NCBI GenBank assembly: GCA_007119095.1
Contig: SKQI01000243.1
Location: 1-12,354, forward strand
Direction of reading: 5' to 3'
Length of the DNA: 12,354 nt
DNA from: Wenzhouxiangella sp.
Lineage (GTDB): Bacteria > Pseudomonadota > Gammaproteobacteria > Xanthomonadales > Wenzhouxiangellaceae
In this document: positions 6,191 to 11,690 of the stretch, one piece after another
Layout of the letters: every line of letters begins with the position of its first letter
How positions within the stretch are numbered: the stretch's first letter is position 1
The notes under the pieces: model-generated
Database searches by the model: none
Told to the model about the DNA's origin: nothing
What the model saw: the letters and a program-made list of their open reading frames with translations, nothing else
Program-made: the position numbers and the translations under genes

Positions 6191-7783
6191 ATGTATCGCC
6201 GACGTCTGATTTACTCTCTGGGTGCGCTCCTGGCCATCATCGTGGCCCAGAGCGTGATCGCCCTTTGGGCGTTCGACTCGGTCAGCCGGCAAATCAATCA
6301 CAGCCGCACGTCGCAACAGATGCTGGCCGAACTGCTTGAATTTCGTGCCGACTCAAAGCGCCTGAAAGTCTGGCTGGCCGAGTACCTGATTACCGAAAAG
6401 CGCGATACCGCCCCCCGCGACGAGCTGTTCGGCCGCATGATTAACCAGCTCGACCGCCTGCAAGCCCTCGACGATGGGCACTCAGCCTATCCGCAGGCGG
6501 CCGCCAACACTGTCGACCATCTGGACGACATCACCCTGCTGCGCGGCAATGTCGAAAGCCTGAAGCTGGCCCTGCAAACCCGCGAAATCAATCGCCTGGA
6601 AAGCGATGCCGAGCGCTGGCAAACCCTGATGGAACTGTTTGACAAGTTCCAGGGCACCGACATTGCCGAACTGGTCGACGCGCTGGTCAAGCTGCAGCAG
6701 GATCGTACCAACCAGGCTGACGCCGCGGCCCGACAGGCAATGCGCCTGACCTTTGCCAGCTTGCTGGCGTCGGTTGCGCTGGCGCTGCTGCTGTTTTTCG
6801 CCCTGAGCGTGCGCCTGTCGCGACACCTCAACCAGCCCCTTGACCGACTGCTGGCCGGCACCGACCGGGTGGCCAGCGGCGATTACAGCCAGCCGATTGC
6901 CGAAACCGGTGCTAGCGAATTCGCCAAGCTGGCCCGTCGCTTCAATCGCATGGCGGCCGCCGTCCAGCGGGCCGAAGCTCGCCAGCGCCAGCTTCAGGAC
7001 GCGACCGAGGACCGAGTCCACGAGCGCACCGCGCAGCTCGAAGAAGTGGTCAATCAGCTACAGCAGGCCGAAGCTCGCCAGCAGCGCTTCGTGATGGACA
7101 TTTCGCACGAGTTGCGCACGCCCACCACCACCATCCTCGGGGAAGCCGAACTGGCCCTGCGCACCAGCGCCGATGATGACCCGCGTCGCCCAGGCCTGGA
7201 GCACATCGTCGATTGCTGTCGCCAGCTTGCTTCGAGAATCGAAGACTTGCTGATGCTGGGGCGCGGCCACCATGCACTGGTTTCGGTACGCCTGAGCAGC
7301 CACTCGGTTGATGCAGTCTACGCCCATGTCGGTGCACGGATTCAGGCCCAGGCCGCCCATCATCCCGTCAGTCTCAAAACCAGTCGTTTGGTATCAGGCC
7401 TCGACAGCACGCGCTGGACTTTGCTGGTAGACCTGGAAAAGCTGGACCTGGTGTGCCGCATCATCACCGAGAACGCGCTCCAGTATCGCTGCGACTCCGA
7501 CCAGCTTGCATTGACCGGAAAGGTGGTCGAGGAGCAGCTGCAAATCGAACTGATTGACCAGGGCCTGGGTCTGAAACCCGACGAGGTTGACCAGCTGTTC
7601 CAGCGTCATTTCCGCGGCCGGCTGGCTCGTGCCGAACGGCCCGACGGCCTGGGCATCGGCTTGCCCATTGCCCGCAGCCTGATGCGGGCTCACGATGGCG
7701 ACATCCAGCTGTTGCCGAACACGCCGCGTGGTGCGCGCGTGCTCCTCACCCTGCCCTGCTTTGAGCCGGAGGAAGCGGATTGA
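6191..7783 (+). CDS. Membrane sensor histidine kinase
   Basis: 530 residues, standard class I layout: transmembrane helix 1 at about 7-28; an extracytoplasmic, mostly helical sensor region of about 155 residues; transmembrane helix 2 at about 187-206; a HAMP linker to about 262; a short coiled coil; a HisKA dimerisation domain with phospho-acceptor H306 in MDISHELRTP; and a HATPase domain with N box TENALQY (N428), G1 box D456-Q-G-L-G460 and G2 box GLGIGLP (486-492). It should autophosphorylate and pass phosphate to the regulator encoded next, which overlaps it by 4 bases. The sensor region is rich in charged heptad-like helix and has no recognised ligand-binding fold. A 17-base identical repeat (6970-6986 and 7066-7082) encodes the AEAR-Q segments flanking the coiled coil. 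Confidence 0.95.
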   Translation: MYRRRLIYSLGALLAIIVAQSVIALWAFDSVSRQINHSRTSQQMLAELLEFRADSKRLKVWLAEYLITEKRDTAPRDELFGRMINQLDRLQALDDGHSAYPQAAANTVDHLDDITLLRGNVESLKLALQTREINRLESDAERWQTLMELFDKFQGTDIAELVDALVKLQQDRTNQADAAARQAMRLTFASLLASVALALLLFFALSVRLSRHLNQPLDRLLAGTDRVASGDYSQPIAETGASEFAKLARRFNRMAAAVQRAEARQRQLQDATEDRVHERTAQLEEVVNQLQQAEARQQRFVMDISHELRTPTTTILGEAELALRTSADDDPRRPGLEHIVDCCRQLASRIEDLLMLGRGHHALVSVRLSSHSVDAVYAHVGARIQAQAAHHPVSLKTSRLVSGLDSTRWTLLVDLEKLDLVCRIITENALQYRCDSDQLALTGKVVEEQLQIELIDQGLGLKPDEVDQLFQRHFRGRLARAERPDGLGIGLPIARSLMRAHDGDIQLLPNTPRGARVLLTLPCFEPEEAD

Positions 7784-8463
7784 AAATCATCATTGTTGAA
7801 GACGACCCTCGTGTCGGTGACTTTCTGCGCCGCGGCCTGGATGCCGAAGGCCACAGCACCGAGCTGATCAGCGATGGCCGCGAGGCCCTGGCTTTTATTC
7901 GCCAGGCTGAACCGGATCTGGTTATTCTCGATCGCATGCTGCCGGGCGTGGACGGCGTTCAGCTATGCACGGAGATTCGCAGCCTGGGTCTGCCGTGTCG
8001 CATTCTGATGCTCTCAGCGCTGGCCGAGGTCGAGGATCGGGTCAAGGGTTTGCGCAGCGGCGCCGACGACTATCTGGCCAAGCCTTTTCACCTGGAAGAA
8101 TTGCTGGCCCGTATCGACGCGGTCATGCAGCGCGACCGGCAGCCGCAGGCCCAACACAACACGCTCAGCTACGACAACCTGGTCATGGACATGGACCGCT
8201 ACACCGTCAGCCGCGCCGGCCAGCCACTGAAGTTCACTGCCAAGGAACTGAAGATCCTTGAGCTTTTGATGCGAAACGCCGAGCGGGTGCTCAGCCGCGA
8301 ACGCATTCTCAACCAGGTCTGGGGGCTGAACGAAGACCCGCTGACCAACGTGGTCGATGTGTACATGGCCAGGCTGCGTAAGAAAATCGATGCCGAAGGC
8401 CAGACCCGCCTGATCCATACGCGGCGCGGGTTGGGGTATGTCTTGTCTTCGACCAGCAGCTGA
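7780..8463 (+). CDS. OmpR-family response regulator
   Basis: 227 residues. The receiver domain (about 1-115) has acidic pocket D8/D9, phospho-acceptor D51 in VILDRMLPG, S79 and K101 in LAKPF. The C-terminal winged-helix domain (about 130-224) has the FTAKELKILELLMRN and VDVYMARLRKKID helices and the RRGLGYVL hairpin. It starts at TTG 7780, overlapping the kinase stop as TTGA; a GGAGGA sits 6 bases upstream inside the kinase gene, which supports the rare start and indicates translational coupling. The partner kinase is the gene before it. The DNA-binding class predicts tandem direct-repeat sites, such as the heptamers upstream of the operon. Targets cannot be read from the sequence. Confidence 0.96.
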   Translation: MKIIIVEDDPRVGDFLRRGLDAEGHSTELISDGREALAFIRQAEPDLVILDRMLPGVDGVQLCTEIRSLGLPCRILMLSALAEVEDRVKGLRSGADDYLAKPFHLEELLARIDAVMQRDRQPQAQHNTLSYDNLVMDMDRYTVSRAGQPLKFTAKELKILELLMRNAERVLSRERILNQVWGLNEDPLTNVVDVYMARLRKKIDAEGQTRLIHTRRGLGYVLSSTSS

Positions 8464-8471
8464 GCAATGAC

Positions 8472-8495
8472 CCCGGCCGCGTTGGGCCGGGCTAC
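8472..8495 (-). repeat. REP-like element: GTAG followed by a CCGGCC palindrome
   Basis: On the minus strand GTAG (8495-8492) is followed by CCCGGCC, a 6-base loop, and GGCCGGG (arms 8485-8491 and 8472-8478). A GTAG head plus an imperfect GC-rich palindrome is the pattern of REP elements mobilised by RAYT transposases in Stenotrophomonas, Xanthomonas and Pseudomonas. It sits just after the response regulator stop, a usual REP location, and could also stabilise that mRNA. It lacks a T tract, so it is not a good terminator. Only one copy is in the window. Confidence 0.42.
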
Positions 8496-8538
8496 AGCTT
8501 GGCGCCCGACTGACACAGTGGGGTCGCGACGCAAAGGC

Positions 8539-8571
8539 AAAAAAACCGGCCATCGCAAGGATGGCCGGTTT
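8539..8571 (-). terminator. Intrinsic terminator, chiefly for the minus-strand NTF2-fold gene
   Basis: A perfect 12-base stem, AAACCGGCCATC (8543-8554) and GATGGCCGGTTT (8560-8571), with loop GCAAG. On the minus strand it is followed by seven T residues (complement of 8539-8545), about 25 bases after the stop of the gene ending at 8597. On the + strand the tail is only TTTCCTTCC, so termination of the two-component operon here would be weaker. Confidence 0.88.
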
Positions 8572-8596
8572 CCTTCCACTGAAGCAATCGCAAACT

Positions 8597-9151
8597 TCAG
8601 CCAGTGAAGGGCAGCGATGAATGGTGCAGCACGATCCGCAGATCACCATCATCAAAGCGCTGGAAGCCCCAGGTCTTGTCGACCTTGGTCGTGTTGCCGT
8701 CCGCATCGGTCAGCATCACATGTCCCATGGTCAGGGCCATTTCACCGTTGATCACCACGCCGGCGTTCTCGATCTGGAACGATTCCCAACCTTTCAGGGC
8801 AAACCCGGGGTCGCCAAGCCGGTCGTTGCCGCCGACAAAGTAGGAGAGCGCATAGTCTTTCTGGTTACGGAAAGTGTGCTCGCCGCTGGCCAGCGTGGGC
8901 TTGAACAGGACGGGTCCATGCTGGAAGGCATAGGCAGTTTCCAGCACCGACCGTGCCGTTTGCTGAGCCTTTTCCAGACCGCCGTAGTTGAAATCCTGGC
9001 TGATCTGAATCAGCGCCTCTCCCCAGGCCTGCTGGGCTGCCAGCACCTCTGCCTCGGTAATCTTGTTGCGATCCCCGTAACCCGCCATGGCCGAATGGCT
9101 CAACAGCGCAGCGCCAACAGCAGCAGCCAGCAAACAAATCTTGGTACGCAT
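8597..9151 (-). CDS. Exported NTF2-fold (SnoaL-like) protein
   Basis: 184 residues. The signal peptide is MRTKICLLAAAVGAALLSHSAMA with cleavage likely after A23. The mature protein is one small cone-shaped NTF2-type fold: helices EAEVLAAQQAWGEALIQISQ and a second helix ending SVLETAYAF, then strands ending DKTWGFQRFDDGDLRIVLHHSSLPF, a conserved tail seen in exported SnoaL-like proteins related to the CaMKII-association domain. Such proteins are sometimes mislabelled phosphoribosyl-AMP cyclohydrolase in databases. The catalytic role is unknown. The start is set by a near-perfect AGGAGGT 7 bases upstream of ATG 9149-9151; a longer open frame to 9211 would hide the signal peptide. It appears monocistronic, ended by the terminator downstream. 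Confidence 0.85.
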   Translation of the reverse strand: MRTKICLLAAAVGAALLSHSAMAGYGDRNKITEAEVLAAQQAWGEALIQISQDFNYGGLEKAQQTARSVLETAYAFQHGPVLFKPTLASGEHTFRNQKDYALSYFVGGNDRLGDPGFALKGWESFQIENAGVVINGEMALTMGHVMLTDADGNTTKVDKTWGFQRFDDGDLRIVLHHSSLPFTG

Positions 9152-9248
9152 GTCTTTGACCTCCTCTAGCAAAGTGATTGGTTCATCGCCAGCCCGGAAC
9201 ATCCGGAGCACCTCTGCGACGGTGAACAGACTAAAGGTCGGACATTAA

Positions 9249-9286
9249 AGCGCTCGATCGGTAACGGTTAACCGGCCCTGAGCGCT
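9249..9286. repeat. Nested inverted repeats in the 237-base gap upstream of the NTF2-fold gene
   Basis: AGCGCTC (9249-9255) pairs with GAGCGCT (9280-9286), enclosing a perfect 10-base palindrome CGGTTAACCG (9265-9274). It lies about 100 bases downstream of the membrane-protein stop and about 100 bases upstream of the NTF2-fold start, both read on the minus strand. It could be a weak terminator of the former (tail TTTAAT) or an operator for the latter. Apart from this the gap 9152-9388 shows nothing I can name. Confidence 0.35.
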
Positions 9287-9388
9287 GGATTAAAACAACA
9301 TGAAAGGCAGTATTCAGAGTTAAACAAATGCAACCCAGCGACCGGCGAACAATACCGCCACCCACAAGATCAGTGGGCTGGACTGCAC

Positions 9389-9811
9389 TCAGCCGCGAAG
9401 CCAGCCGCGGCCGCGCGCCAGGTAAGAAAACCAAAGCAGCCCGATGCCGACGGAAAAAATCACCAGCGGAAACGGCAAGGCAGCCGCCGCACCAATGCGG
9501 CCGATGGCATTCATCACGAACAGCACGTAAACAAACTGCACGATCACGAACGTCAGCGACACCAGAAATGCGTGAACCGCCCAGGCCCGGCGAAGGACCA
9601 GGCCGATGGCCCCGGCCAGCCCGGCGAAAACGGCCGCTCCATAGACCACGAACAGCCAGGTGGGACGAGCCAGAAACAACTCTCGCTCGGCTTCGCTCAT
9701 TGCCCTCAGAGCCTCGTCGCTGGTCAGCGGGTCCATCACAAAAGCCAGCACCCCGAACAGCATCCACAGCAATGCGACTACCGCAGCTGCCCAATACCAG
9801 CGAGGAACCAC
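9389..9811 (-). CDS. Small four-helix inner-membrane protein
   Basis: 140 residues with four predicted membrane helices at about 6-26, 50-73, 77-100 and 107-131, short loops, and an acidic first loop (DPLTSDEALRAMSEAEREL). It resembles short proteobacterial membrane proteins often annotated loosely as sugar transporter-like; no transport motif supports that name. Start is GTG at 9809-9811, one base after the TGA of the upstream gene (TGA-C-GTG), with GGAG about 8 bases before it; translation is probably coupled. It forms an operon with the lipoprotein methyltransferase-fold gene. Function unknown. Confidence 0.78.
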   Translation of the reverse strand: MVPRWYWAAAVVALLWMLFGVLAFVMDPLTSDEALRAMSEAERELFLARPTWLFVVYGAAVFAGLAGAIGLVLRRAWAVHAFLVSLTFVIVQFVYVLFVMNAIGRIGAAAALPFPLVIFSVGIGLLWFSYLARGRGWLRG

Positions 9812-9812
9812 G

Positions 9813-10754
9813 TCAGCGCTCCGGCTTGACGAACTTCAGCGTCATCCGATGCGATTCTCCGATCGCCTCGTGCCGGGCGCGCTGCTCATCCGGATCACCA
9901 TTTTCATGAACCATCAAGGTCGGTGGCAGACGCCAGACAGACTCCTCGACCGTGGGCTGATCAGCCGGGTTCTCATTGACCGCGCTTTCGCCGGCCAACT
10001 CAAACCCCGCGGCTTCAGCACGGGCAACAACGAACGATTTCTTCAGATAGCCAAACGTGCCATTGGCCCAATCATCCGGCATGTCCTCGCGCGCTTCGTG
10101 CTGGACCACGCCCAGCACACCGCCGGGCCTCAGTACCGCGTAGGCATCAGCAAAACTCTGGTCCAGGAAGTCATCGACACCTTCGTTCTGAAACCGGGCC
10201 AGGTTCTGAAGAATGCGGATGAACAGCACCGCATCAGCCGTGCCCTGCAGTTCCTCCGGCAGATCGCCCAGCCAGAATGCAGCCACCGGCGCGCAGTCGA
10301 CGAAACACATTTCACCGGCATTGTTGGCAAAGGTTTCCGGCCAGGCCGGCAGACCGGCAAGAAACTCTTCGCTGACCCAGTCGAAGTGCGGGAACAATGC
10401 CAAAGGATAGTTTGCCGCAATCAGCTTGCCTTCTTCGCCCAGGAACGGCAGCAGGATGCGCGTGTACCAGCCACCGCCCGGCAGGGCCTCGACCACGGTC
10501 ATGCCGGGCTCGATGCCGAAGAAATTCAAGGTCTCATACGGGTTGCGGTAGGGAAAACGCGCCTGAATACTCGGCGCCTGCTCCGCAAGCACCCTGGCCA
10601 GACGATTCTCCTCCGGCTCAGGTTCCGGGGCGGCCGGCTCCGGCGCTACCTCGGGCGCGGTTTCCTCAGAGACTTGCTCAAGTTCGGCCGGCTGGTCGGC
10701 AGGTTGGCACCCCACCATCAGCAACAGGAACAACACCAAAACGATGTGTTTCAT
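9813..10754 (-). CDS. Lipoprotein with a class I methyltransferase fold (COG4798-like)
   Basis: 313 residues: a lipoprotein signal (MKHIVLVLFLLLMVGC, lipobox L-M-V-G-C with C16), a Glu/Pro/Ala-rich linker to about residue 49, then a Rossmann-like methyltransferase domain. Motif I reads MTVVEALPGGGWYTRIL (about 85-101), matching the COG4798 predicted methyltransferases; later elements are DAVLFIRILQNL, LRPGGVLGVVQHEARED and a closing RMTLKFVKP. The family normally binds S-adenosylmethionine, but an exported lipoprotein would not meet the cofactor in the periplasm, so activity and substrate are uncertain. ATG 10752-10754 is chosen for GGAGGG about 8 bases upstream and because upstream ATGs either spoil the signal or lie inside the -10 box. 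First gene of a two-gene operon. Confidence 0.82.
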   Translation of the reverse strand: MKHIVLVLFLLLMVGCQPADQPAELEQVSEETAPEVAPEPAAPEPEPEENRLARVLAEQAPSIQARFPYRNPYETLNFFGIEPGMTVVEALPGGGWYTRILLPFLGEEGKLIAANYPLALFPHFDWVSEEFLAGLPAWPETFANNAGEMCFVDCAPVAAFWLGDLPEELQGTADAVLFIRILQNLARFQNEGVDDFLDQSFADAYAVLRPGGVLGVVQHEAREDMPDDWANGTFGYLKKSFVVARAEAAGFELAGESAVNENPADQPTVEESVWRLPPTLMVHENGDPDEQRARHEAIGESHRMTLKFVKPER

Positions 10755-10782
10755 CTCCAGACCCTCCATGATGTGGAACCCC

Positions 10783-10811
10783 ATTATCGACCTCCACCTT
10801 TACAACAGCAA
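10783..10811 (-). promoter_or_regulatory. Sigma70-type promoter of the methyltransferase-fold operon
   Basis: On the minus strand TTGCTG (10811-10806) and GATAAT (10788-10783) are separated by exactly 17 bases. The -10 matches five of six consensus bases, the -35 three of six. The predicted transcript starts near 10776, leaving about 22 bases of leader with the GGAGGG ribosome site. Confidence 0.6.
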
Positions 10812-10833
10812 GCGGGGGCTTACGGGGCGGAAG

Positions 10834-10850
10834 GCCGGCCAAGGGCCGGC
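10834..10850 (-). terminator. GC hairpin after the 32-residue microprotein gene
   Basis: GCCGGCC (10834-10840) and GGCCGGC (10844-10850) form a 7-base stem with a 3-base loop, 19 bases beyond the microprotein stop on the minus strand. There is no T tract, so it is at best a weak terminator or an mRNA-stabilising hairpin separating the microprotein gene from the next promoter. Confidence 0.35.
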
Positions 10851-10868
10851 TTGTGCCGCGATGCGAGA

Positions 10869-10967
10869 TCACGCGGCCAACGCTACCACTGCCAGCACGG
10901 CAAACACGACGATCAGCGCAATTGAACGACGGACGGTGAGTTTTGGATCGTGTTCTGGAATAAACAT
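10869..10967 (-). CDS. 32-residue single-helix membrane microprotein
   Basis: The frame reads MFIPEHDPKLTVRRSI followed by ALIVVFAVLAVVALAA and TGA. The first half is charged and hydrophilic with two Arg before the helix; the second half is one continuous hydrophobic helix of about 17 residues running to the C-terminus, so the charged N-terminus should stay cytoplasmic. GGAG sits 9 bases upstream of ATG 10965-10967. The gene is flanked by a hairpin downstream and by a divergent HxlR regulator with operator-like palindromes upstream, which is the context of a regulated small membrane gene. No family is recognised; roles such as a small complex subunit or modulator of a membrane protein are guesses. 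It could also be a chance frame, but start, ribosome site and topology are all coherent. Confidence 0.55.
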   Translation of the reverse strand: MFIPEHDPKLTVRRSIALIVVFAVLAVVALAA

Positions 10968-11027
10968 GACGGCATGCTCCGTTTGAGAGATATCTGCGAA
11001 AAGATGATAGGTTGCTATTTAGGACCA

Positions 11028-11042
11028 GTTGCTTATTGCAAC
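11028..11042. promoter_or_regulatory. Operator-like palindrome 1 (GTTGC-N5-GCAAC)
   Basis: GTTGC, TTATT, GCAAC: a perfect 5-base-arm palindrome with a 5-base spacer, extended on the right to GCAACCTAT. An extra half-site ATAGGTTGC lies at 11007-11015. It is in the divergent region between the microprotein and the HxlR gene and is the likely binding site of that regulator. Confidence 0.5.
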
Positions 11043-11066
11043 CTATAGCGCAGAATATCGCAAAAG

Positions 11067-11081
11067 GTTGCAAAGCGCAAC
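11067..11081. promoter_or_regulatory. Operator-like palindrome 2 (GTTGC-N5-GCAAC)
   Basis: The second copy, AGGTTGC-AAAGC-GCAACCT when extended, has the same arms and spacer as the first and starts 39 bases from it; both share the right arm GCAACCTAT. It lies 22-36 bases upstream of the HxlR ATG, where bound protein would block transcription of the regulator, so autorepression is the simplest reading. Confidence 0.55.
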
Positions 11082-11103
11082 CTATTTTGTCAAACTGGGC
11101 AGC

Positions 11104-11601
11104 ATGAGCCGGCCAAACGTCTTTCAAACAAACTGCCCCATTGCCCGCGTCACCGCCGTGATCGGCGAGGCCTGGACCCTGATGGTGCTGCGCGAGGCCT
11201 TTCTGGGCACCCGACACTTCAACGACTTCGAACGCCAGCTGGGCATTGCCCGCAACATCCTGTCCGATCGTTTGAAGAAACTGGTGGAAGCCGGCCTGAT
11301 GCAGCGCCAGCCATCGGCGACCGACAAACGCGCCGTGGAATATCGCCTGACTGAACCCGGCCGCGCCCTGTATCCAGTATTGATCGGCCTGACCCAATGG
11401 GCCAGTCAATACTTGTGCTGTGGCGAATCCGCCCTGCGCTTTATTGACCGCGCCACCGGCCAGGACATCGCCCCCTTGTCAGTCCAGAGCCAGGACGGCC
11501 GCGCCCTGGGCCTGAAAGACATCGCCATGGTCCCCGGCCCCGACGCCGACCAGGCGATGGAAGAGCGCTTCGAGGCTGCAAGTCGGGCTGCCCAGGGCTA
11601 A
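11104..11601 (+). CDS. HxlR-family winged-helix transcriptional regulator
   Basis: 165 residues. The core matches HxlR/MarR-like regulators: N-terminal N10-C11-P-I-A-R, then VIGEAWTLMVLREAFLGTRHFNDFERQLGIARNILSDRLKKLVEAGL in overlapping helices, a wing with KRAVEYRLTEPGRALYPVL, and the dimer helix GLTQWAS. C11 is at the position of the redox-sensing Cys of YodB/HypR. A C-terminal extension (about 101-165) with C105-C106 and a VPGPDA segment resembles the longer proteobacterial HxlR subgroup. ATG 11104 is preferred; an upstream TTG at 11029 would put the palindromes inside the gene. No strong ribosome site is seen. It is divergent from the microprotein gene and 89 bases upstream of hsdR; its targets are most likely its own gene and the microprotein. 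Confidence 0.9.
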   Translation: MSRPNVFQTNCPIARVTAVIGEAWTLMVLREAFLGTRHFNDFERQLGIARNILSDRLKKLVEAGLMQRQPSATDKRAVEYRLTEPGRALYPVLIGLTQWASQYLCCGESALRFIDRATGQDIAPLSVQSQDGRALGLKDIAMVPGPDADQAMEERFEAASRAAQG

Positions 11602-11690
11602 ATCCGCCCCAACCCACCCTTTTCCGTTTTCCCTTTCCCCGCCGTTAGTGCAGAATGACCTGCAACGAAGCACTCCGGGCGGGGGACCCC

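Noticed and set aside
9660..10925. 421-codon + strand open frame opposite the methyltransferase-fold gene
   Set aside because: It runs across two minus-strand genes, a promoter and a hairpin; its composition is Arg/Gln/His-rich and typical of a shadow frame.
11029..11103. TTG start of the HxlR gene at 11029
   Set aside because: It would add 25 residues with no family match and place both palindromes within the coding region; ATG 11104 gives the usual HxlR length.
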